A DNA stretch of 64,000 bases. Origin: Rhizobium giardinii bv. giardinii H152. GTDB lineage: Bacteria; Pseudomonadota; Alphaproteobacteria; Rhizobiales; Rhizobiaceae. The notes beneath the pieces are model-generated. The model did no database searches. It was given only the letters and a program-made list of their open reading frames with translations, and was not told the DNA's origin. Below, piece after piece: positions 35,672-44,912 of the stretch. Each line of letters begins with the position of its first letter. Position 1 is the first letter of the stretch. The stretch is from NCBI RefSeq assembly GCF_000379605.1, contig NZ_KB902624.1:116185-180184 (forward strand), in the 5' to 3' direction. The translations under genes and the position numbers were made by a program.

Positions 35672-35819
35672 GCCGCTCCCGGCGCCCGTCCGGCCGCGCT
35701 TCTGGAGCGCGACTTCCTGGCGGCAACGCGAAGGGTGGGCGCGCTCTCACGGTGCTGACGGCATCATGCCGCCCGTCGCGAAAGCCCGCGTCCGCGCGCA
35801 GAACAATGGAGGGGACTTG

Positions 35820-37553
35820 ATGACACAGCCAGCACACGCCTCGCGCTCCAGTGACCAGACCGAGACGGGATTGCGCCCAGATGTCATCGCGGGCCTGACA
35901 GCGGCGGCCGTTGTCATTCCGAAGGCCATGGCATATGCGACAGTGGCGGGCCTTTCGGTTAGCGTAGGACTCTATACCGCCTTCATCCCGATGATCGTCT
36001 ATGCCATTCTGGGCACATCGCGGGTACTCAGCGTTAGTTCGACGACGACCCTGGCGATCCTCGTCGCGGCGCAGCTCGCCCTGGTCGTTCCGGACGGAAA
36101 CCCCTCCGGGCTCGTCGTCGCGACCGCGACGCTTACCGCGCTGACGGGCGTTCTGCTGGTCGCCGCTTCGGTCCTGCGCCTCGGCTTCGTCGCGAACTTC
36201 ATCTCCGCGCCGGTGCTGACAGGCTTCAAGGCCGGGATCGGGCTGGTGATCGTACTCGATCAGGTTCCGAAACTATTCGGAATCCACATCACCAAGGATG
36301 GTTTCTTTCGCGATGTGCTGAGCGTTGCGCAGCATCTTCCTGAATCGTCGGTGCTCACCCTGGCGATCGGGGGAGTGGCCCTCATCGTGCTCCTGGCGAT
36401 GGAGCGGCTTTGGCCCCATTCGCCGGCCCCGCTCGCGGTGGTTGGCGCCGGCATTGCTGTCTCCTGGCTCGTCGGACTCTCCGCCGGAGGGGTCGCGACG
36501 GTCGGCCATATTCCGCAGGCGCTGCCGTCGCTCACGCTGCTGGACCTCGGCCTCGTCATGCAGTTGCTGCCCGGGGCGATCGGCATCGCGCTGATGAGTT
36601 TCACCGAGACAATCGCCGCCGGCCGCGCTTTCGCCCTCCCGTCAGACCCGCCGATCCGGTCCAACCGCGAACTTCTGGCTACCGGCGCGGCCAATCTGTC
36701 CGGCGCCCTCTTCGGAGCAATGCCGGCGGGCGGCGGGACCTCGCAGACGGCTGTGGTCCGCGCGGTCGGCGGTCGCACGCAGAAGGCGTCGCTGGTTACT
36801 GCGGCTGCCTCGGCTGCGACGATGCTGGTTCTGGCGCCGGCGCTTGGCCTCCTGCCGCACGCGGTGCTCGCCGCTATCGTGATCGTCTACTCGATCGGCC
36901 TGATCCAGCCCCTCGAGTTCGCGGCGATCCGCAAGGTCCGCACCATGGAGTTTGGGTGGGCGCTCGCGGCCTTCCTTGGCGTGCTCGTATTCGGCACGCT
37001 TCAGGGTATCGTCGCGGCCATAATCCTGTCGCTGCTGGGGCTTGCCAGCCAGGCGGCAAACCCGCGGGTCCACGTGATCGGCCGAAAGAGGGGCGAGGAC
37101 GTGCTGCGCCCGCTGTCTCCCGAGCACCCGGACGACGAGACGTTTGACGGCCTCCTAATCTTGCGTCCCGAAGGCCGGCTGTTCTTCGCCAATGCGGAGC
37201 AGGTGGGAGATCGAGTCCGGGAACTCGTAGCCCAGTACAAGCCTCGGGTTCTGATGCTTGACCTCAGTCGGGTCTTCGACATCGAGTATTCTGCGCTATT
37301 GGTAATGATGGAGGGCGAACGCCGCTTTGCGGAAGCGGGCGTGACGGTCTGGCTCGCCGGCCTGAACCCCGACGTCCTCAACTACATCCGATCGTCCGGG
37401 CTCGCGGATCATCTCGGCACTGACCGCATGTTCACCAACGCCCGCATTGGCATCAGCAGATACCTCGAAGTCCCCGCGCCCGATCAAAGAAACTCCGATG
37501 CGAACGAGCGTGGGGTCCGGTCGAATGGGCAAGACGGGCTGAAGCCGGCGTGA
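35820..37553 (+). CDS. SulP family anion transporter with STAS domain (second copy)
   Basis: The protein has 577 residues from ATG 35820, chosen for its GGAGGGG ribosome site; a longer frame from 35655 reads through Arg/Trp-rich filler. The SulP core begins LRPDVIAGLTAAAVVIPKAM and contains ILGTSRVLSVSSTTTLAILV and the family block GAMPAGGGTSQTAVVRAVGG. The STAS domain is at about 440-555 (FDGLLILRPEGRLFFANAEQ, VLMLDLSRVFDIEYSALLVM). It follows the exchanger pair and differs clearly from the 29.8-kb SulP, so it is not a recent tandem duplicate. Cargo unknown. Confidence 0.92.
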   Translation: MTQPAHASRSSDQTETGLRPDVIAGLTAAAVVIPKAMAYATVAGLSVSVGLYTAFIPMIVYAILGTSRVLSVSSTTTLAILVAAQLALVVPDGNPSGLVVATATLTALTGVLLVAASVLRLGFVANFISAPVLTGFKAGIGLVIVLDQVPKLFGIHITKDGFFRDVLSVAQHLPESSVLTLAIGGVALIVLLAMERLWPHSPAPLAVVGAGIAVSWLVGLSAGGVATVGHIPQALPSLTLLDLGLVMQLLPGAIGIALMSFTETIAAGRAFALPSDPPIRSNRELLATGAANLSGALFGAMPAGGGTSQTAVVRAVGGRTQKASLVTAAASAATMLVLAPALGLLPHAVLAAIVIVYSIGLIQPLEFAAIRKVRTMEFGWALAAFLGVLVFGTLQGIVAAIILSLLGLASQAANPRVHVIGRKRGEDVLRPLSPEHPDDETFDGLLILRPEGRLFFANAEQVGDRVRELVAQYKPRVLMLDLSRVFDIEYSALLVMMEGERRFAEAGVTVWLAGLNPDVLNYIRSSGLADHLGTDRMFTNARIGISRYLEVPAPDQRNSDANERGVRSNGQDGLKPA

Positions 37554-37986
37554 CGCAAGTCGCCCTGGTTTGTTGATCTGGGCAAGCAGAAATGACGATT
37601 GTACCGCCCCGTTTCACGCAGGATGGTCGCCGCATACTTTCAGCATCAATGCCCGGAGGCCAGGAAGAAAGCGGACCCGCGAATCTGTCCAAATTTTTGC
37701 CTCAAGCGTGCAACTGCGTGCTGGATTCGTCTGCATGGGCCCGGAGGGGCTGGCGAATGTGTGAGTGACCCGGGGGGCAAGACGGCAGCATCGTTTCGAT
37801 GTGTTCCGCAGGCGATCGAGCCTCCACGAGCATTGCGCGGCGGTGCACATTGCAGGCCAAATTATTGCATATCAGAGCATCATATATCGAATTTCATGCA
37901 TAACCGCGCGCCAAAGAGGCAAAATATGCAAGGAAACGTCATCCCCAAAAGGCTATTGTCACACCAGAATCCTCAACAGGTGCAAG
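37554..37986. other. Intergenic, no gene recognised
   Basis: About 430 bases between the SulP gene and the aminotransferase. An upstream in-frame extension of the aminotransferase covers part of it but lacks conservation. The promoter of the aminotransferase is expected in the AT-rich stretch 37855-37930. Confidence 0.4.
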
Positions 37987-39180
37987 ATGTTCGATAAACT
38001 CAAAGAGCAACCAGCCGACAGCCTTCTGGCACTTATCAATACATTTCACGCTGACCCGCGTGAGTACAAAGTCGACCTGGGCGTCGGCGTCTATCGTGAC
38101 GAACACGGGCGGACGCCGGTCATGCGCGCCGTGAAGCTGGCGGAAGCGTATCTGCTTGAAACGCAGGACAGCAAACGCTACCTCGGTCCGCAAGGCGATT
38201 TATCTTTCGTGAGTTTGCTCAAACCGATTATTTTCGGCGCCGGACCAAACTTGGGCGATCGTATCGTCGGCATTCAGACGCCTGGCGGAAGTGGAGCCTT
38301 GCGGATCGGCGCCGAGCTGGTTGCTGCTGCCAATCCAAATGCTCAGGTCTGGTTGGGAACCCCGAGTTGGCCGAACCATGCGCCGATCTTTCGATCCGCT
38401 CGGTTGGCCGTCAAGGACTACAGTTTCGTCGATCTGGCGACGCAGAAGATCGACTTCGCTCGCGTTGTCGAGGCACTGTCATCGGCCACTGCAGGTGATG
38501 TCGTCCTTATTCACGGCTGCTGCCATAACCCTACGGGTATCGATTTTACTGCCGAGCAATGGAAGCAGGTCGCCGCGCTCCTGGTCGAGCAGAAGCTCGT
38601 CCCCTTCATCGACCTCGCTTACCAAGGTCTTGGCGATGGATTGGAGCAAGACGCAGAGCCCGCCCGGTTCATTCTCGACTCGGTCGACGAGGCTATGGTT
38701 GCCTATTCCTGCGACAAAAATTTCGGCCTCTACCGCGAGCGCGTCGGCGCGCTTTATCTTGCGAGCCGCAATTCCATGGACCTGTACATTGCCGACACCA
38801 ACATGGCTTCTTTGGCCCGTGTCAATTGGTCGATGCCTCCTGATCACGGCGCGGCAATTGTTCGTGCCATTCTGGAGAGCAAAGAATTGACTGGAATCTG
38901 GAAGACGGAGCTCCAGGAAATGTGCGCTCGCGTGAACGGCAATCGCGCAGAACTTGCCGCCGCCCATCCAGATCTTGCTTTCATCGCCACGCAGCGTGGT
39001 CTGTTCTCGAACTTGGCTATGTCGAAGGAAACGGCTGCGGCGCTGCGATTGAAACACGGGATTTACCTGGCGGATTCCGGGCGTATGAACCTGGCCGGTA
39101 TGCAGCCAGCCGACGCTGATGCCATTGTAAAAGCACTTCACGCAGAAGGTGCGTTGTTGGACGCGCGCTCCGCAGGCTAA
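37987..39180 (+). CDS. Aromatic/aspartate aminotransferase (class I)
   Basis: The protein has 397 residues from ATG 37987 (MFDKLKEQPADSLLALINTF), the usual family start and length. It is a PLP-dependent fold-type I transaminase of the AspC/TyrB group. Blocks seen are KVDLGVGVYRDEHGRTPVM, HGCCHNPTGIDFTAEQW and YQGLGDG. The Schiff-base lysine is K244 in SCDKNFGLYRERVGALY, where Cys replaces the usual Tyr/Ser before it. The C-terminal GIYLADSGRMNLAGM contains the substrate-carboxylate Arg. It converts aspartate, tyrosine or phenylalanine with 2-oxoglutarate. It stands alone. Confidence 0.94.
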   Translation: MFDKLKEQPADSLLALINTFHADPREYKVDLGVGVYRDEHGRTPVMRAVKLAEAYLLETQDSKRYLGPQGDLSFVSLLKPIIFGAGPNLGDRIVGIQTPGGSGALRIGAELVAAANPNAQVWLGTPSWPNHAPIFRSARLAVKDYSFVDLATQKIDFARVVEALSSATAGDVVLIHGCCHNPTGIDFTAEQWKQVAALLVEQKLVPFIDLAYQGLGDGLEQDAEPARFILDSVDEAMVAYSCDKNFGLYRERVGALYLASRNSMDLYIADTNMASLARVNWSMPPDHGAAIVRAILESKELTGIWKTELQEMCARVNGNRAELAAAHPDLAFIATQRGLFSNLAMSKETAAALRLKHGIYLADSGRMNLAGMQPADADAIVKALHAEGALLDARSAG

Positions 39181-39308
39181 TGTCGTTTGGACAATGATGA
39201 CCAAAATGAACGCATCTATCTACTTGGTGATGACCCGTGGGTAAGTCAGGACGAGATTGACACTGTGCACGGTTTTAACTCCACGGCCGGCCCACAGCAG
39301 CGACTTTC

Positions 39309-40229
39309 TCAAAGCGCACGGACCAGGCCGAAGATCGCGCTTGAAACATCGGTTGTGATCTGGCGCACCTTTGCCTCTACCAGTGTCCGCAGGATCGCGT
39401 CATTCATATCCCTGCCGGGATTGACCGTCCAGGCGTCCGTCTCGATGCCAAGATCGAGCAGGCGAGCAACGAGGGGGAAGCCCTGTTTTTCCGCCGCAAC
39501 GATGGCATCGAACCGGAGGTAGGCGAGGCTCACCCCGGCTCCGCGTCGCTCCAAATGACGCAGCAACTGCTCCGGATCGCGCAGACCCGGTTGGCGCGAC
39601 ACCGCCAGCATCGGGTCATAGCCGAGCCGGGCTCCTGGAATGGCGGCGACGAGACGACGTGCATCATTCAGATGGTGCGATCCGACGACGATGGCGTCTT
39701 CCAGCCCGGCGACCGCGGCTGCCGCATCGGCGATCGCTGAATCGGGAAGCGAGTATCCCTCGAGCAGCTTGAGGTCGAGTTGAAGGTTTGCTGATGGGGC
39801 CCTTCGCCGCGTCCGCAGCGGGGCTATCAGGTCGGCGAGCGACAAGACCGGCGCGTCGGGGTCGGGGGTGCCCGCAGCGTCCCGGTGGAACAAACCCCTC
39901 ATCGCGGCGATCGGCGTGCGCGGAACACGGCCGTGGCCAGTCGTCGAAGGACCGAGTGTCGGATCGTGGAGAACCGCGAAGCGGCCATCGGCTGTGGCGA
40001 GAATGTCAACCTCGAGGCTAGCGCCGAGTTGCCAGCCGAGGGCGAGATTGGAACGCTTGAAGGGCGCCTCGGAGAGGTTCGTTCGCAGTTTGTGCCACTT
40101 GAGCCGGACGGGGCCGCAGGGTCCCTGGACTGCCACCGGAGGGCTCGACGTGTGGTTGCTTGTCTTAAGCACGGCCGCGCTCTCCTCTCCGCCACGAGTT
40201 AAGGGATTGCTGTCGCTCGGTCGTGTCAA
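39309..40229 (-). CDS. Glycerophosphodiester phosphodiesterase-family protein, atypical active site
   Basis: About 306 residues. The proposed TTG start at 40229 overlaps the ABC ATPase stop (TTGA). The GDPD barrel is recognisable: LGASLEVDILATADGRFAVLH then DPTL, and the C-terminal DAWTVNPGRDMNDAILRTLV. However, the first motif, normally HRG-x-PENT, reads WHKLRTNLSEAPFKRSNLAL, so the usual His-Arg pair is altered. Activity may be changed or lost. As the last gene of the ABC operon it could still process the imported glycerophosphodiester-like substrate. The 45 N-terminal residues look unstructured, so a later start is possible. Confidence 0.8.
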   Translation of the reverse strand: MTRPSDSNPLTRGGEESAAVLKTSNHTSSPPVAVQGPCGPVRLKWHKLRTNLSEAPFKRSNLALGWQLGASLEVDILATADGRFAVLHDPTLGPSTTGHGRVPRTPIAAMRGLFHRDAAGTPDPDAPVLSLADLIAPLRTRRRAPSANLQLDLKLLEGYSLPDSAIADAAAAVAGLEDAIVVGSHHLNDARRLVAAIPGARLGYDPMLAVSRQPGLRDPEQLLRHLERRGAGVSLAYLRFDAIVAAEKQGFPLVARLLDLGIETDAWTVNPGRDMNDAILRTLVEAKVRQITTDVSSAIFGLVRAL

Positions 40230-41299
40230 GTCGGTGCGCGGACATGCGCCCCCGCAATCAGCTTCTCTCGCGCCGTGTCGAAGACAAGCGAATCCTCGGA
40301 AAGAAAACCGATATTTACCTGCTCGCCTGTCGAATGCGCGGGGGACGAACCCTGTTCAAGCACACGAACGGCGCCCATGCCGGTTTCGACGACATAGAGG
40401 ATCTCGCGCCCCATCGGCTCAATCTGTGCGATACGACCGCTGAAGCCAGTATGGCCAAATCTGAGATGTTCGGGCCTCAGCCCGATAGTCAGCGACCCCG
40501 ACGCGCCCTCGACCGGAAATCTGGCGCCGTTCACTGTAACAGTGCCGCCTTCGGCTTCGCCCGAAAGGAGGTTGATGGGCGGCGAGCCGATGAAGCCCGC
40601 TACGAACAGGCTCGAGGGCCTGAGATAGAGGTCGTCCGGTGTCCCGACCTGCTCGATCTCGCCGGCGCGCATGCAGATAATGCGGTCAGCCATGGTCGTC
40701 GCCTCGATTTGGTCGTGCGTAACGAGAACCGTCGTCACGCCGAGCTGCGCCTGCAACGATTTGAGCTCGGTCCGCATCGAAAGGCGAAGCGAAGCGTCGA
40801 GGTTGGATAGCGGCTCGTCCAGCAACAGCAGCTGCGGCTCCTTCACGAGGGCGCGCGCAAGGGCGACGCGCTGCTGTTGGCCGCCGGAAAGCTCGCTCGG
40901 GCGACGGTCCAGTAGTTCCAAGACCCGGACAAGGTCTGCAGCGGCCTTCACTCGGGCGAGTGCTTCGTCGCGCGGCGTCTTCTTGAAGCGCAGCGGAAAC
41001 AGAATGTTGTCGCGTACGCTCATGTGCGGGTAGAGCGCATAGGATTGAAAGACGATACCGACATTGCGGTCGCGCGTCTCGACCTCGTTGACGACATGGC
41101 CATCAAAGAGGAGCTCGCCGCCGCTCGGAAGGTAGATGCCGGCAAGCATGAACAGGCTCGTCGACTTGCCACATCCGGAGGGGCCGAGAAGTGCTACGAA
41201 CTCGCCGTCCTCAATGACAAGGTTCATTTCCGGGATGACCTCGACGGCGCCGAAACGCTTCACCACGTTGCGGAATTCGATCTTCGCCATTGTCATCAC
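40226..41299 (-). CDS. ABC transporter ATPase (UgpC/MalK type)
   Basis: A 357-residue ATPase of the sugar/glycerol-phosphate class. It has Walker A GPSGCGKST, signature LSGGQQQRVALARAL, Walker B LLLLDEPLSNLDASLR and switch VTHDQIEA. The C-terminal TOBE/OB region (about 240-350) carries LRPEHLRFGHTGFSGRIAQI. The start overlaps the permease stop by 4 bases (ATGA); a second Met three residues on is possible. The neighbours (two permeases and a binding protein upstream, GDPD downstream) point to uptake of a glycerophosphodiester or glycoside-like solute. Confidence 0.95.
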   Translation of the reverse strand: MMTMAKIEFRNVVKRFGAVEVIPEMNLVIEDGEFVALLGPSGCGKSTSLFMLAGIYLPSGGELLFDGHVVNEVETRDRNVGIVFQSYALYPHMSVRDNILFPLRFKKTPRDEALARVKAAADLVRVLELLDRRPSELSGGQQQRVALARALVKEPQLLLLDEPLSNLDASLRLSMRTELKSLQAQLGVTTVLVTHDQIEATTMADRIICMRAGEIEQVGTPDDLYLRPSSLFVAGFIGSPPINLLSGEAEGGTVTVNGARFPVEGASGSLTIGLRPEHLRFGHTGFSGRIAQIEPMGREILYVVETGMGAVRVLEQGSSPAHSTGEQVNIGFLSEDSLVFDTAREKLIAGAHVRAPT

Positions 41300-42396
41300 C
41301 CCTTCACGCCGCCGATCGACATCTGCATCAGATAGCGCTGCGCAGCCATGTAGAGGATGAGGCTCGGGACAAGATAGAAGACTCCAACCGCAGATACGAC
41401 GCCGTAGTCGACACCCATGACGTCATCGCGCACCCAGTACATGTAAAGGCTCATTGTCCAATTGCTGTTTCTGATCAGGAACGTGAACACGAAGATGTAC
41501 TCTTCCCAGCCCCGGATGAAGGTGAAGACAGCGATGGCGAGGATGCCGTTCCTCACCTGTGGCAGCACGACCCTCGCGAATGCCTGTCGCCGTGACGCGC
41601 CGTCAGTCAGTGCGCTCATCTCGATGTCCCACGGCACTGCGTCGAAAAAGCCCTTCATGATGAAAATCGCAAACGGCAGCTCGAACGCGACAAGCACAAG
41701 GATGACACCGAAAAGTGTGTCGAGGAGCCCGATCCAATAAAGCATCAGGAACATCGGCACGATCAGCGTCAGCACGGGGAAAGCGTGAAGCACCAGCAGC
41801 GAGCGCAGCATCGAGGAGCGGCCAGGGAACTGGAAGCGCGACAGGTAGTAGGCCGCCAATGAGGCGACGGTAACGACAATGGCGGTTTGCGCCCCTGCGA
41901 TCAGGATGGAATTGCCAAATGCATGCCAGACGTTTGGAAACTGCACCGCGCCTTTGATTTCCCCGACCCGAGACCGCACCACCGAGGCAAAGTCCGGCTC
42001 CCACAGGAAGATGAAGTTGCCAAGGTGCAGGTCCGGACCAACCAGCCAGGCGAAGGCTAAGGCACCGATCGCGGAGACTGCCGCAATGCCGATCCATGTG
42101 TGACGTCGGCTTTGTGCGACCGCGGCAGTGAGCCAGAAGGCGATGACGGTCGGCACCAACACGGCCATCGAACGCCATAGAACCGCCGTCTCCGCGACGC
42201 CGGTCTTGGCCGAAAAGGCGATCGTGACGAGCCAGAAATAGGGCAGGACAATCGGCAGCGACACGGCAATGAGGAAGGCGTAGAGAACGACGGCCTTGCT
42301 GCGCCGGACCGCCCGCGCTCGCGCCGCCAAAGCATCCCAATGGACTGCGGATTCCGATGCCGCCACGGACGCAGTGGAGATCACCGGCGCGGCCAT
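41296..42396 (-). CDS. Carbohydrate ABC transporter permease (MalG/UgpE type)
   Basis: The protein has 366 residues from ATG 42396, placed 1 base after the stop of the first permease; an upstream extension overlaps that gene and is rejected. It has about eight hydrophobic segments, more than the usual six, because of an extra pair near residues 75-135 (LWRSMAVLVPTVIAFWL and TWIGIAAVSAIGALAFAWLV). The EAA loop is MSALTDGASRRQAFARVVLP. The C-terminus is typical (AQRYLMQMSIGGVKG). It forms the pore with the other permease. Confidence 0.93.
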   Translation of the reverse strand: MAAPVISTASVAASESAVHWDALAARARAVRRSKAVVLYAFLIAVSLPIVLPYFWLVTIAFSAKTGVAETAVLWRSMAVLVPTVIAFWLTAAVAQSRRHTWIGIAAVSAIGALAFAWLVGPDLHLGNFIFLWEPDFASVVRSRVGEIKGAVQFPNVWHAFGNSILIAGAQTAIVVTVASLAAYYLSRFQFPGRSSMLRSLLVLHAFPVLTLIVPMFLMLYWIGLLDTLFGVILVLVAFELPFAIFIMKGFFDAVPWDIEMSALTDGASRRQAFARVVLPQVRNGILAIAVFTFIRGWEEYIFVFTFLIRNSNWTMSLYMYWVRDDVMGVDYGVVSAVGVFYLVPSLILYMAAQRYLMQMSIGGVKG

Positions 42397-42397
42397 C

Positions 42398-43351
42398 TCA
42401 ATGTACCTCGATACGGGGGCGCTGCAGCAGTCGCTCCATATCGAAGAAGCGCCAGCCGAGCAGTGCGACAACTACGCCAATGACGATGAGAAAAAGCGCC
42501 AGCGCGGCTCCGTAGCCGTATTGTCCGCTCTCGAAGGCGCGACGGTACACGTAAAGCGCATATACGGTCGTGTCGTAGAATGGCCCGCCCTTGGTGAGGA
42601 GCAGGATGTATTCGAAGCTGACCAGCAGCGACAATGTCTGGTAGATCGTCACAAAGCTGATCGGCCAGCGCAACGCCGGCAGGGTGATGAAGCGGATCGT
42701 TGCGAACGTTCCCGCGCCGTCTACTGCCGCAGCGTGAAACAGGTGCTCGGGAATGCTGCGGATCGCGGCGGTAAAAATGATCATGCCCATCGAAGCGCCG
42801 ATGAACCCGTTTGAGATAATGATAAGCGCGATTGGCGCGGAGGTTAGCAGATCGAGCGGCGCGTCGAGGCCGAACGCCTGCATGAGGACCTGGTTTACGA
42901 GACCGGCTTCGGTGGGGCTTACCGCCCACAGCCAGAGCAGAATGTAAAGGACGGACGGGCTCATCCGCGGCAGCAGCCACACCCCCCGGAAGAAGCTGCC
43001 GGATGCATTCCGGATCGCGGTCGTGGTGATGGCCAGGATCAGGCCAAAGGTGACGTTGAAGATCGCCAGCGTGCCGAAGACGTAAATGAATGTCAGACCT
43101 ATGACCTGCGACAAGCGGCGGTCAGTACGAAAGACCTTCTCGTACTGTTCGGTGGTGAACTCGGTGATGCGGAGCGAACGACTGAGGTCGGTGAACGATA
43201 CTGCGATATCGATGATCACGGGGACACCGAAGAAGAGGACAGTCAGGACGATCGCCGGACCGAGAAAGATCACAAAATTCGTGCGCCTGCGCGCCACCGA
43301 GGCCGCATGGCCGCGCCTCTCGATCATGAGTTGTTCTTCTATCGTCGTCAT
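42398..43351 (-). CDS. Sugar ABC transporter permease (MalF/UgpA type)
   Basis: A 317-residue permease with six hydrophobic segments, the first VIFLGPAIVLTVLFFGVPVI. The EAA loop is HAAAVDGAGTFATIRFITLP, where the family's G is kept. It starts about 75 bases after the binding-protein stop and ends 1 base before the second permease start. The C-terminal DMERLLQRP is usual for the class. Confidence 0.94.
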   Translation of the reverse strand: MTTIEEQLMIERRGHAASVARRRTNFVIFLGPAIVLTVLFFGVPVIIDIAVSFTDLSRSLRITEFTTEQYEKVFRTDRRLSQVIGLTFIYVFGTLAIFNVTFGLILAITTTAIRNASGSFFRGVWLLPRMSPSVLYILLWLWAVSPTEAGLVNQVLMQAFGLDAPLDLLTSAPIALIIISNGFIGASMGMIIFTAAIRSIPEHLFHAAAVDGAGTFATIRFITLPALRWPISFVTIYQTLSLLVSFEYILLLTKGGPFYDTTVYALYVYRRAFESGQYGYGAALALFLIVIGVVVALLGWRFFDMERLLQRPRIEVH

Positions 43352-43425
43352 CGTTTGGCTCGCCCGGCGGACTTCGCAGCCGTCGACCCAGCGCGCCAGG
43401 TCGACGGTCGCGAGACAGATTGAAC

Positions 43426-44799
43426 CTATTTGACGATCACGTCCTCGAGGGTGGACGACGCCTCCTCGATGACGAAATCGGCTGCTTTCTGCGCTGACAA
43501 CCGCCCAGATTCTATGCCTTGTATTGCGGCATAGATAATGCCGTTGAGATCCCCGAACTGCGAGTTGTTAGGAAGGAACTTGGTGATCTTTAGCAGTTCG
43601 GTTGCCCTGGCGAGCGGCCAGGCCTTGGCATAGCGTGGATCTTCTAGTTGCTCGGGCTTGATGCCGAGATGCGTCGTTGTGACCGCGTGATCGGTGTTCA
43701 GGTCGGCCGCCGAGGCGTGGCCGACCAGGCGGGCGGCGAGCTCCGGTTCCTTCGTGTCAGCAGCAATCGCATAAACGATCGGATGGGTCAGACTGACCGG
43801 TGAACCACCCTTTTCAGGTGCCGGCGCTGCAATCCAGCCCCAATCCGCGGAAAACGCCTTTTCGTCTTGCGGCAGCCCGTAGGTCGGGAATGCCACGCTC
43901 CCCAGATCCCAGATGCCGTACATCCAGAACGCTGCGTTACCGGTGTAGAATTCCTTGCGCAGAGCATCAAATTCCATCGCGGTGTTGTTGGCAGGGATGA
44001 CCCCATCCTTCACTCCGCGCTCGAACCAACCGAAGGCAGCAGCGAGCTTGTCGCGCTCGAGGAGCAGTTTGCCGGTTTCCGGATCGGCAAAGTCGCTGCC
44101 ATAGGCCTGGAAGACCATGATGTAGTCCGGCCCTTTGTTCGGCCGGTGAAGGACACCGTATTGCGCTTTTGTCTTGTCAACAACCTGCTTGGCGATCGCA
44201 AGCACCTCATCCATCGTCAGGTCACCCGACAGCGCACGCTGCGGCATGGCGTCGACAAAGGCAGTGTCGTAACCGGCCTCGCGCAACAGCTTCTTGTTGT
44301 AGAAGAACATCCTCGCCTCCGCGTCTTGCGGAATTGCGTAGGTGCCGTCGGGACACTTTGCTGATGACCAAAGCGACGGAAAGATCGTGCCGAAATGCTG
44401 AGGGTATTTGGCGATATAGTCGTCAAGTTTTAGAACGAATCCATCCTCCTGGAAGGCGCAGATCCATTCGTGCGCGGCGATGAATATATCCGGACCTTCG
44501 CCGATCCCGAATACCTTGAGAAGTTGTAGTGCGTCGTCGTCGAAGCCCTTGGCGGGGCTCTCGCGCACGGCAACCTCCACGCGCTTCGAAGAGCCCTCAG
44601 CCGCGAGCTCCTTGTTCAGCCGCTCGGCAGCCTTGATCACGTTGCCGGGACGCAGCGGCCCCGAAGGATCCTGACGCGACCATAGCTCGAGTTGAACGGT
44701 TTCTTGCGCGAGCAGCGGCGTCGCCGAAAGGTAGACCGCGCTGCCACCGATCAATGCCGCGCTCACAAGCGCAGCAGGTGCGATTTTCCAGTGAATCAT
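43426..44799 (-). CDS. Extracellular solute-binding protein of sugar/glycerophosphodiester ABC transporter
   Basis: The protein has 457 residues from ATG 44799, which has GGGAGAAACC before it. The signal peptide (PAALVSAALIGGSAVYLSAT, cleavage near LLAQ) leads into a family 1 binding protein. Key blocks are LELWSRQDPSGPLRPGNVIK, GIGEGPDIFIAAHEWICAFQ, YAIPQDAEARMFFYNKKLLR, and KGGSPVSLTHPIVYAIAADT near the hinge. It captures the solute in the periplasm. It is divergent from the lacI-type gene, with a palindromic operator between. The ligand is unknown; GDPD neighbours suggest a phosphodiester. Confidence 0.94.
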   Translation of the reverse strand: MIHWKIAPAALVSAALIGGSAVYLSATPLLAQETVQLELWSRQDPSGPLRPGNVIKAAERLNKELAAEGSSKRVEVAVRESPAKGFDDDALQLLKVFGIGEGPDIFIAAHEWICAFQEDGFVLKLDDYIAKYPQHFGTIFPSLWSSAKCPDGTYAIPQDAEARMFFYNKKLLREAGYDTAFVDAMPQRALSGDLTMDEVLAIAKQVVDKTKAQYGVLHRPNKGPDYIMVFQAYGSDFADPETGKLLLERDKLAAAFGWFERGVKDGVIPANNTAMEFDALRKEFYTGNAAFWMYGIWDLGSVAFPTYGLPQDEKAFSADWGWIAAPAPEKGGSPVSLTHPIVYAIAADTKEPELAARLVGHASAADLNTDHAVTTTHLGIKPEQLEDPRYAKAWPLARATELLKITKFLPNNSQFGDLNGIIYAAIQGIESGRLSAQKAADFVIEEASSTLEDVIVK

Positions 44800-44849
44800 T
44801 TTGGTTTCTCCCAGCCGCGACACGTATTTTTATCGTGCCGTCATTGATT

Positions 44850-44867
44850 GTTGCAATGCTGTGCAAC
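44850..44867. promoter_or_regulatory. Palindromic LacI-type operator
   Basis: GTTGCA-ATGCTG-TGCAAC is a perfect 6-base inverted repeat with a 6-base spacer and near-symmetry in the spacer. It lies 51 bases upstream of the binding-protein ATG and 46 bases upstream of the preferred start of the divergent LacI-family gene. A central TGCAA-TTGCA-like palindrome is usual for LacI-family operators. It is likely bound by that regulator and could control both directions. Confidence 0.65.
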
Positions 44868-44912
44868 ACGATTATGAATGCGTTTCGGGGAATGTCCAGC
44901 GGAGTTGAGCCG

